A DNA stretch of 5,575 bases from Gammaproteobacteria bacterium (lineage in GTDB: Bacteria > Pseudomonadota > Gammaproteobacteria > UWMA-0217): contig DRPO01000112.1 of the NCBI GenBank assembly GCA_011330835.1, positions 1-5,575 of the forward strand. The letters are read 5' to 3'. Shown here piece by piece: positions 1 to 5,575 of the stretch (its first letter is position 1; each line of letters opens with the position of its first letter). The notes beneath the pieces were generated by a model, which saw only the letters and a program-made list of their open reading frames with translations, had not been told where the DNA came from and did not search any database. The translations under genes and the position numbers were made by a program.

Positions 1-208
1 GAACACCTGCGCCCAACCCGATAACGCCGGCCTGCCCTTGGTTAATGTCCTCCAGCCCCGAAGTTCAGGGTTGGCGACCGATCAGACAATGTTCCACCGC
101 CAGGAGGATCACGCCGCCCACGATGGATATCGTTGCCATCACGAGCTAGACGCGGAACCTGTTCTCCGCTCGCCACACCGACCGAATGCCTGTTAACGAG
201 AAAATCAT
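1..208 (-). pseudogene. Interrupted frame resembling a small membrane protein (possible pseudogene)
   Basis: On the minus strand an ATG at 208-206 follows directly on the TGA of the 402-aa gene, with no spacer. It opens a 20-codon ORF (MIFSLTGIRSVWRAENRFRV) ending in TAG at 148-146. The same frame goes on with a hydrophobic, GC3-rich stretch (ATISIVGGVILLAVEHCLIG) that looks like a membrane helix, meets TGA at 67-65, then continues as TSGLEDINQGQAGVIGLGAG to the left edge. Each stop is one transition away from a sense codon (TAG from TGG or CAG; TGA from TGG or CGA). This could be a decayed gene for a small membrane protein, a few unrelated tiny ORFs, or plain non-coding DNA. Two stops in about 69 codons of GC-rich DNA can arise by chance, so the call is tentative. 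No homologue is recognised and no terminator is visible after the 402-aa gene. Confidence 0.3.
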
Positions 209-1417
209 TCACACTATCGCCGCGTCGCGCATGTAACGGGCCAGCAGCGCGGGGCTTTCCGCCTGGAGCGCCTTGCGCAGGTCGATCTGTTCGTCGTCAA
301 GCGCCTGGCCCCGCTGTTGCTGCAACTGATGAACCAGCCGGTAGGCCTGGACGCCCCGGGCTTCGCAGCCGTCGATTTCCATCGGCAGGCTCTTGGCCAG
401 CGCCGGGTAGCGGATCAGCAGCCAGGCGGGGAACAGTTCCGACTCCAGTTCGTCCGGGAGCGCTTCAAAATCCGCCCAGGCCTGGCGCATCAGCGCCGAG
501 GGATAGTCGGCCAGCAGCCCGGCGGCCTGTTCCGGGAAGCGCCAGCAGAGCAGCAATACGCTTTGCTGGCTGGCCGGCTCGTCATTGAGCCTCGTGCAGG
601 CCTGACTGTGACGCGCCAGCAACAGGGGTTGGCGGCGCCAGCCCGGGGTTTGCTCGATGACCTCGCGCACGCCGCGCCAGTCCTGCAGTTGCGCCAGCGC
701 GTGGGAGGCGTGGCGATCGGGGCTCTGCGGGTCGAAAGGGACGCCGTCGAGCGCGGCGGCCAGGCGTCGCCACAGCGGGGCCAGATAGTCCTGAACCCGG
801 CGCTTGAGCAGATCCGCCGCCAGCGGCGCGATCCCGGATTGCAGCGCATCCAGCGCTTGATCGATATCTTCGACGGCCTTGTCGGCCTGTTCCAGCGCTT
901 CGACCAGCCGCTCCAGCCCGGGCAGTTCCAGATAACCCGCCTCGACATCGTAGAGCTGCTCCAGCCGCTGGCGGGCGGTGACGGGATCGCGGTTGAGCAG
1001 CGCGTCGCGCACGCCGTTGGCCAGGGTGGTGGCCGGCGAGTCCATGAACAGATCCATCTGCGGGCGGTCTTCGGCGGGCCGCCAGACCAGCGCGATAGCC
1101 TGTTCCAGTTGCCGGTCGCTGTGAATCCTGAGCGCGCCGCCCTGCTCCGCGCCCCAGCCCGAATAGCTTTCGCGTTGGCCGCTGAGGCCGAGCCGGGCGG
1201 CGTAGGCGCTGGCGTGATCGAGCAGGCGACGGATGGCGCTGGTTTCGCCCATCAGCGCCTCGTCCAGCGTTTCCAGCTCGCCGCCGCGCCAGGCTTCGTA
1301 GTCCGCGTACAGCAGACGGCCTTCGCGTTGCAGCAGCTCCAGCGGTTCGTACCGCCCGAAATCAAGCAGCAACGCGTCCACCTGTTGTTCGATATGGCGT
1401 TGGGGATCGTCGGTCAT
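209..1417 (-). CDS. Helical, possibly TPR-like protein next to SNF2 helicase; function unknown
   Basis: This 402-residue protein has no recognised enzyme motif, signal peptide or membrane helix. It is Leu/Ala/Gln/Arg-rich and predicted by eye to be almost wholly helical. Residues about 130-175 (LLNRDPVTARQRLEQLYDVE and following) and 264-340 (LLLARHSQACTRLNDEPASQ, then FPAWLLIRYPALAKSLP) have the helix-turn-helix spacing of TPR-like scaffolds; about 165-225 may form a short coiled coil. I chose ATG 1417 (MTDDPQRH), 8 nt after the helicase stop. An upstream in-frame ATG at 1471 would add 18 residues and overlap the helicase by 46 nt; the added residues look like out-of-frame helicase sequence, and neither start has a good ribosome binding site. 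Tight spacing suggests translational coupling and a role with the helicase, for instance as an adaptor, which is inference. Stop is TGA at 211-209. Confidence 0.85.
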   Translation of the reverse strand: MTDDPQRHIEQQVDALLLDFGRYEPLELLQREGRLLYADYEAWRGGELETLDEALMGETSAIRRLLDHASAYAARLGLSGQRESYSGWGAEQGGALRIHSDRQLEQAIALVWRPAEDRPQMDLFMDSPATTLANGVRDALLNRDPVTARQRLEQLYDVEAGYLELPGLERLVEALEQADKAVEDIDQALDALQSGIAPLAADLLKRRVQDYLAPLWRRLAAALDGVPFDPQSPDRHASHALAQLQDWRGVREVIEQTPGWRRQPLLLARHSQACTRLNDEPASQQSVLLLCWRFPEQAAGLLADYPSALMRQAWADFEALPDELESELFPAWLLIRYPALAKSLPMEIDGCEARGVQAYRLVHQLQQQRGQALDDEQIDLRKALQAESPALLARYMRDAAIV

Positions 1418-1425
1418 GGCGCGAC

Positions 1426-4400
1426 TCAGGCCAGCGGTTGAAAGAGGTTTTCCAGATCGGCTTCGGTCCATTGCGGCTCGACATTGCCCTTGCCGTCGTA
1501 GAGCGCGTCGGAGAGCGCTTTCTTGCGTTGTTGCATGTGCTGGATTTTCTCCTCGACCGTGCCTTCGGTGATCAGTTTATAGACAAACACGGGGTTTTGC
1601 TGGCCGATGCGGTGCGCGCGGGCGGTGGCCTGATCTTCCACCGCCGGGTTCCACCACGGGTCGTAGTGGATGACGGTATCTGCGGCGGTGAGGTTCAGGC
1701 CGACGCCGCCCGCCTTGAGGCTGATCAGGAACAACGGCGCTTCGCCCTGCTGGAAGCGGGTGACGACATCGGCGCGGTCGCGGGTCTGGCCGGTCAGCCG
1801 CAGCCACGGAATGCGCTCGGCGGCCAGCGATTCCTCGATGAGATCGAGCATCGAGGTGAACTGGGAGAACAACAGGATGCGCCGCCCTTCCTCGACCATT
1901 TCGGGCAGCAGGGTCATCAGCAGAGACAGCTTGGCGGATTCCCGGACGTTGGCGGCGCTGTCCAGCTTGACCAGTCGGGGGTCGCAGCAGACCTGGCGCA
2001 GTTTGAGCAGGGCGTCGAGAATCGCCATGCGGCTGCCGGCCACCCCACTGGCGTCGATGGCTTCGCGCACCCGGCGGTGCATGGCCAGCCGGATGCTCTC
2101 GTAGAGTTCGCGTTGTGTCTCGGCCAGCGGGACGCCGCGCAGGATTTCGGTAAGCGCCGGCAGTTCGCCGGCGACCAGGCTTTTGGGTCGGCGCAGCAGA
2201 TAGGGCCGGACGCGCCGCGACAACGCTTCGCCGCGCTGCTCATCGCCTTCGTTTTCGATGGGGCGGCGAAACAGCGTCTTGAAACGCGTCTGGGCGCCCA
2301 GGAATCCGGGCATCAGGAAGTCGAACAGCGACCACAGCTCGCCCAGGTGATTCTCCATCGGCGTACCGCTGAGACAGAGCTTGTGGCTGGCGCGCAGTTG
2401 CCGGGCGGCGCGGCTGACGCGGGCCGCCGGGTTCTTGATCGCCTGCGCCTCGTCGAGTACGAGCAGGTGATAGCAATGGCGCGCATGGATGACATCGTCG
2501 CGCAACAGCAGGCCGTAGCTGGTGATAACCAGGTCGGCGTCGGCGATGTCGTCGAACCGCTCCCGGCGGCCCGAACCGTGCAAAACAAGAATTTTCAGAT
2601 CCGGCGTGAACCGCTCGGCCTCGCGCCGCCAGTTGAACAGCAGGCTGGTGGGCGCGACGATCAGGCACGGCGATTGCAGGCGTCCCTGCTCCTTTTCCAG
2701 CAGCACATGGGCCAGCGTTTGCAAGGTCTTGCCGAGCCCCATGTCGTCCGCCAGCACGCCGCCGAAACCGTATTCCCGCAGGAATTGGAGCCAGTCGAGC
2801 CCGCGTTGTTGGTAGGGCCGCAGTTGCGCCTTCAGCCCCCTGGGCGGAGCAACGGCGGGGATGTCGTCGATGGCGCGCAACCGGCGAGCCAGCGCCAGGA
2901 TCTCTTCCTCGCCCGTCCACTCGATCCCGTCCGCCTCGTCAAGCTCGTTGAGGCTGGCGGCCTGCCAGCGGCTCATTCCGAGACGGCCCGCCTCGTCGAG
3001 CGCGCCCGACTCGTACAACTCGACCAGGGTTTCCAGGATGCGGCGCAACCGTCCCAGCGGAACCGCCGCCAGCCGGCCATCGCTCAGCGGCAGGTGGATC
3101 GGCGCGGTGTCGTCGAGTCGCGCCAGCCCCGCGCGGGAGAAGCGCTCCGGCAAGGTCGAAATCAGGCTGACCAGCGCGGGGAGGATGGACACCCGCTCGC
3201 CGTCCACGATGATGCCCAGATCCAGAGAAAACCAGTCGTTGTCCACCCCGCTCGCCAGATCGCCGAACCAGCCTTGCGTCGCGCCGGCGATCGACACCCC
3301 GAAGGCGGGGTCGAGGTGGATGTCCCAGCCCTCGCCATGCAGCCTGGGCAGGTCGATCAGCAGAAAATGCCGCCAGGCCCGCTCGCCGCCGGAAAGGCGG
3401 TAGCGTTCGGTCATCGCATCATGGAGCGACGCGGCGCCCAGCTCGACGAGACGCCGACGACAGGCGTCTTCCTTCCCGTCATCGCGCCGGACGCGCCACA
3501 CCGTTCCACCGCGCAAGGCGCGACCGCGACGATCGACAACCTCGAGATCGCCATAGCGGAAACTCAGGGTCAGCAGCGGACGCCGGGTTTTCGGTTCCTG
3601 GGCGATCACGAGCCGGGGTTTGGGCGAAGCGTTTTTCAAGGTCTTCAGCTTGAGCGGCTTCAACGGCGGCAGATCGGCCTCGGGAAACCGGCGAGCCAGC
3701 GCCTCGCCCACCTCGCCGCTCTGCTCGGGCAAGACGGGCGACGCCTCGCGCAACTCAGTCGCGACCGAAACCGGTACGGGCAACGTCAGCGGCCCGCACT
3801 GGCGCGTTTCCGGATCCAGGTAAAACGCTTCGGAGAGCAGAAGCAGGCGTGAGGCGGGCGGCTCGCAGTCGATCTGGTAGGACTGATCGCCCGCCCGGTC
3901 GAGCCGCCAGCGATGACGCGCCGTCCGCGCCTCGCCGAGCGTCAGCGGCGCTCCCTGCGCGTCACCGACAAAACAGCAACCGCTGGCGAGCATGTCGCGC
4001 AGCAGTCCGGCGTCATCCTTGTCCGGCAGGGAAAAGCGAATGCGGGATTCGGGGGACGACAGAGGCTCCGTCAGCCGCGCGGCGATGTCGACATCCTCGC
4101 GCCGCAAGAAGGCGGGCGGGCGGTTCAGCAGACGCCGCGACAGCCGGAACTCCGACAAGCGGCCAAAGCCGCCCGAAGCCAGCTCTCGGGCCGAACACAG
4201 CCGAACGGTGATTTCGGACGATACCCTCTGCCCCGGCGGCAACTCGAGCACATACAGCAAGCGCAGATTGCGCGCCTTGCCTGGCGTCGCGGCGGCGCGG
4301 GGCGCATCGGGAGAAGCCTGACCGGTTTTCAGCGCGGCCAGCAATATCAACAGGGCGTGCCTGCATTGGCGTCCGCCGCAACTGCATTCCGACTTGAACT

Positions 4401-4593
4401 CGACGCCACCCCGGCGCGTTGTCAGGACGCGGACGTAGACCCGGGCGCTGCCGGGCTTCTTGCCCGCCAACCCGCTGACCACCTCGCCCTCGCGCAGAAT
4501 ATTGGGGACGGGAACGGACTCGACCTGGCTTTCGAGCGATTCGATTCTCTTTCGGGTAAAGGCCTGTTTCAGATCCCCATAAGAATAGATCAT
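1426..4593 (-). CDS. SNF2-family DEAD/DEAH-like helicase with SWIM zinc finger
   Basis: This is a complete 1055-residue protein. A SWIM zinc finger is at residues 70-79 (C70, C72, C77, H79; CxCx4CxH). Residues about 100-440 match no domain I recognise and include a Lys/Leu-rich linker at 310-322. About 450-560 resembles the bacterial SNF2-associated region (WFSLDLGIIVDGERVSILPA). The two-lobed ATPase follows: LRPYQQRGLDWL (591-602), Walker A DDMGLGKT (616-623), Ia IVAPTSLLFNW, motif II DEAQ (714-717), motif III LSGTPMEN (741-748), motif IV ILLFSQFTSMLDL (906-918), motif V SLKAGGVGLNL and motif VI ATARAHRIGQ (989-998) with R992 and R995. All motifs are intact. Family members are ATP-driven double-stranded DNA translocases that remodel DNA-protein complexes, usually without strand separation; the substrate here is unknown. 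The start is well fixed: an in-frame TAA at 4602-4600 lies three codons before the ATG. It is followed after 8 nt by the 402-aa gene. Confidence 0.96.
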   Translation of the reverse strand: MIYSYGDLKQAFTRKRIESLESQVESVPVPNILREGEVVSGLAGKKPGSARVYVRVLTTRRGGVEFKSECSCGGRQCRHALLILLAALKTGQASPDAPRAAATPGKARNLRLLYVLELPPGQRVSSEITVRLCSARELASGGFGRLSEFRLSRRLLNRPPAFLRREDVDIAARLTEPLSSPESRIRFSLPDKDDAGLLRDMLASGCCFVGDAQGAPLTLGEARTARHRWRLDRAGDQSYQIDCEPPASRLLLLSEAFYLDPETRQCGPLTLPVPVSVATELREASPVLPEQSGEVGEALARRFPEADLPPLKPLKLKTLKNASPKPRLVIAQEPKTRRPLLTLSFRYGDLEVVDRRGRALRGGTVWRVRRDDGKEDACRRRLVELGAASLHDAMTERYRLSGGERAWRHFLLIDLPRLHGEGWDIHLDPAFGVSIAGATQGWFGDLASGVDNDWFSLDLGIIVDGERVSILPALVSLISTLPERFSRAGLARLDDTAPIHLPLSDGRLAAVPLGRLRRILETLVELYESGALDEAGRLGMSRWQAASLNELDEADGIEWTGEEEILALARRLRAIDDIPAVAPPRGLKAQLRPYQQRGLDWLQFLREYGFGGVLADDMGLGKTLQTLAHVLLEKEQGRLQSPCLIVAPTSLLFNWRREAERFTPDLKILVLHGSGRRERFDDIADADLVITSYGLLLRDDVIHARHCYHLLVLDEAQAIKNPAARVSRAARQLRASHKLCLSGTPMENHLGELWSLFDFLMPGFLGAQTRFKTLFRRPIENEGDEQRGEALSRRVRPYLLRRPKSLVAGELPALTEILRGVPLAETQRELYESIRLAMHRRVREAIDASGVAGSRMAILDALLKLRQVCCDPRLVKLDSAANVRESAKLSLLMTLLPEMVEEGRRILLFSQFTSMLDLIEESLAAERIPWLRLTGQTRDRADVVTRFQQGEAPLFLISLKAGGVGLNLTAADTVIHYDPWWNPAVEDQATARAHRIGQQNPVFVYKLITEGTVEEKIQHMQQRKKALSDALYDGKGNVEPQWTEADLENLFQPLA

Positions 4594-4623
4594 CGGCGAT
4601 TATTGCCAGCCTTCCGGGAAGCG
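4594..4623 (-). other. 30-nt intergenic gap between SIMPL gene and helicase
   Basis: This short spacer holds a GGAAGG purine run (4615-4610 on the minus strand) that resembles a Shine-Dalgarno sequence but lies 16 nt from the helicase ATG, farther than the usual 5-9 nt. A small palindrome (CTTCCCGGAAG) has no room for a loop and no T-run after it, so it is not a terminator. The gap is too short to hold an obvious promoter. Read-through from the SIMPL gene is the simplest reading. Confidence 0.45.
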
Positions 4624-5361
4624 TTATTGCAGTTCGATCTCGCCGTTGACGCTGACGGTCAAACGCGATTCGCCAGCCTCGACCGAGGGCGGGGCGACAT
4701 CGGCCATGGCCGCGCTCTTGGCCATCATCATGCGCGGCTGGGGATGATAGCCGCCGCCGGAGGTGTTGACGTTGATGCGGACGATCCGGTAGCCGCTTTT
4801 ATGCAAGCTTCTGGCGATCAGTTTGGCGCGTCGTTCGAAAGCCGCCAGCGCATCCTCGATCAGGCCGTTCTCCGATTGCTGGCGCTGTTTGGGGGAAACG
4901 CCGAAGCTGATGCTCTCCAGCGCCAGCCGGGATTGCAGCGTTCCCAGCAGCTTGCTGACCAACGCCATGTTCCGGCTTTCGATGCGGAAAGACTGACGCA
5001 CCCGCCAGCCAGTGACGCGGCCCTTGTCGTAGATCGGGTAGGTGCTGTACGACTGGGTCTGAACCTTCAGCTCGTCATGCTGTTTGACCTGCTCCACGCC
5101 CCAGCGGATGCGCTGATTGACGCGGTCGGCCAGCAACGCGGTTTCGGAGCCTTCCTCCTGCGCGTACAGCGAGGCGATAATCGTATCGTTGTCCACCCGC
5201 CCGCTGGCCGAGGCCGACAGGCTGACCCGATCGTAATGAACCGGCTCATCACCCGCCCAGACGACCAGCGGCAGGCAGAGCATCGCCAGCCAGGGCAGCA
5301 ACCTCGCCCGCTTGCCGCCAGCCCGGAGACCGCCCGCGATCCGACGCCAATCCATGCTCAT
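4624..5361 (-). CDS. SIMPL-domain (DUF541/YggE-like) periplasmic protein
   Basis: This is a complete 245-residue protein. Residues 1-36 look like a signal peptide: a basic N-region (RR, R, KRAR), a hydrophobic core (LLPWLAMLCLPLVV) and a probable signal peptidase I site after VWA, before GDEP. The mature part, about residues 43-245, fits the SIMPL (DUF541) family: an early VSLSASASGRV strand, a middle region with the YSTYPIYD and GWRVRQSF strands, a helix-rich stretch (SENGLIEDALAAFERRAKLI), then a Met-rich linker (PRMMMAKSAAMA) followed by EAGESRLTVSVNGEIEL, a C-terminal pattern typical of YggE-like proteins. The family is periplasmic or outer-membrane associated; E. coli YggE has been linked to oxidative stress, but the molecular role is unclear. 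Length is normal and nothing appears broken. The start overlaps the preceding gene by 4 nt and the helicase begins 30 nt after its TAA. The family call is by eye. Confidence 0.88.
   Translation of the reverse strand: MSMDWRRIAGGLRAGGKRARLLPWLAMLCLPLVVWAGDEPVHYDRVSLSASASGRVDNDTIIASLYAQEEGSETALLADRVNQRIRWGVEQVKQHDELKVQTQSYSTYPIYDKGRVTGWRVRQSFRIESRNMALVSKLLGTLQSRLALESISFGVSPKQRQQSENGLIEDALAAFERRAKLIARSLHKSGYRIVRINVNTSGGGYHPQPRMMMAKSAAMADVAPPSVEAGESRLTVSVNGEIELQ
5358..5361 (-). promoter_or_regulatory. ATGA stop/start overlap (translational coupling)
   Basis: Read on the minus strand, ATG (5361-5359) of the SIMPL gene overlaps TGA (5360-5358) of the upstream small gene. Four-base ATGA overlaps are a common sign of termination-reinitiation coupling in bacterial operons. 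The sequence before the ATG has no strong Shine-Dalgarno match, which fits reinitiation. A second in-frame ATG at 5355 is an alternative start that would shorten the protein by two residues and remove the overlap. Confidence 0.6.
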
Positions 5362-5575
5362 ATCCGGGTAGGCGGCTCGTCGGGATCGGACTGCGCATCG
5401 ACATCAAAACTCGGCTCCCGGGGCTCCAGCTCCTGAGTGTTCTCGTTGACCGGATCCGGCGTATAGCCCGCTTTCTTGAGCTTTTTCAGCCGTTTCTTTT
5501 CCATCTTCTGTTCAATATACGGGCGGCGTTTCTTGCGGTGAATCCAGTAGTCCACGCTGAAAAACTTGCCGGCGC
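5358..5575 (-). CDS. Small basic/acidic hypothetical protein, 5' end uncertain or outside window
   Basis: This gene is not recognised. The frame is open from the right edge to a TGA at 5360-5358. A GTG at 5555 could start a 65-residue protein, but no Shine-Dalgarno sequence precedes it, and the codons before it (A-G-K-F-F-S) stay open to the edge, so the true start may lie outside the window and the entry is given as partial. Counting from the GTG, roughly residues 7-28 are packed with Lys and Arg (IHRKKRRPYIEQKMEKKRLK and onward). The remainder, from about residue 33, is Pro/Glu/Asp-rich and acidic, ending DEPPTRI. No signal peptide or membrane segment is visible in the part seen. The basic stretch could bind nucleic acid or be a cytoplasmic tail after a membrane helix lying outside the window; neither can be decided here. 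Its stop codon overlaps the start of the SIMPL gene, so the two are probably co-translated. Confidence 0.6.
   Translation of the reverse strand, partial: AGKFFSVDYWIHRKKRRPYIEQKMEKKRLKKLKKAGYTPDPVNENTQELEPREPSFDVDAQSDPDEPPTRI

Noticed and set aside
152..169. Inverted repeat GCGGA...TCCGC that could form a hairpin
   Set aside because: The stem is only about 5-6 bp and no T-run follows on either strand, so it is not a rho-independent terminator.
2..196. Plus-strand frame open from the left edge to a TAA at 194-196
   Set aside because: It is codon-aligned antisense to the interrupted minus-strand frame, and its His/Cys-rich product looks like a shadow. It could be the end of a gene outside the window, but nothing supports this.
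133..588. A 151-codon plus-strand open frame starting in the left-edge region
   Set aside because: Its product is extremely Pro/Arg/Ala/Gly-rich, typical of an out-of-frame reading of GC-rich DNA, and most of it overlaps the 402-aa gene.
317..1441. A 374-codon open frame on the plus strand
   Set aside because: It is antisense to the 402-aa gene. The minus-strand frame fits the operon spacing and gives a sensible helical protein, while the plus-strand product has shadow-like composition.
1438..3852. An 804-codon open frame on the plus strand
   Set aside because: It lies codon-for-codon antisense to the SNF2 helicase. In that register a stop needs TTA, CTA or TCA in the helicase, codons that are rare in this GC-rich genome. 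The helicase has full family motifs and the antisense product has none.
209..4593. Helicase plus neighbour as a known defence system such as DISARM or Zorya
   Set aside because: No methyltransferase, MotAB-like channel, PLD nuclease or other hallmark partner is in the window, and the other neighbour is a SIMPL protein.
3913..5436. A 507-codon open frame on the plus strand
   Set aside because: It runs antisense across the helicase N-terminus, the 30-nt gap and the whole SIMPL gene. Its product is a Gln/Arg/Ala-rich shadow without a domain.

Overview
The window is high-GC bacterial DNA whose supported genes all lie on the minus strand, so transcription runs from the right edge to the left edge. 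Codon use strongly favours G/C third positions. A SWIM-type SNF2 helicase beside a SIMPL-domain periplasmic protein fits a Gram-negative proteobacterium, perhaps a gammaproteobacterium. The taxonomic guess is inference from composition and gene families; no marker gene is present.

Layout, in order of transcription: (1) at the right edge, the 3' end of a small gene for a protein with a very basic first half and an acidic tail, unrecognised, whose start may lie outside the window; (2) a secreted SIMPL-domain (DUF541) protein of 245 aa, whose ATG overlaps the previous stop codon by 4 nt (ATGA); (3) after a 30-nt gap, a complete 1055-aa SNF2-family ATPase with an N-terminal SWIM zinc finger and all the helicase motifs; (4) after an 8-nt gap, a 402-aa soluble, mostly helical protein without a recognised catalytic motif, perhaps with TPR-like repeats; (5) immediately after its stop codon, a short frame that begins with ATG but has a TAG and a TGA inside it while continuing to look like a small membrane protein up to the left edge, possibly a pseudogene or a run of tiny ORFs.

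The overlaps and short gaps suggest one operon or a closely co-transcribed cluster. No promoter, rho-independent terminator, RNA gene, CRISPR array or insertion sequence was found. The helicase and the 402-aa protein are the most likely functional pair: the SNF2 motor would act on DNA or a DNA-protein complex, and the helical protein could be a partner. The SIMPL protein acts in a different compartment (periplasm) and is probably linked only by transcription. I see no convincing evidence of a new defence or mobile system. The best leads are the helicase/partner pair and the interrupted frame at the left edge.
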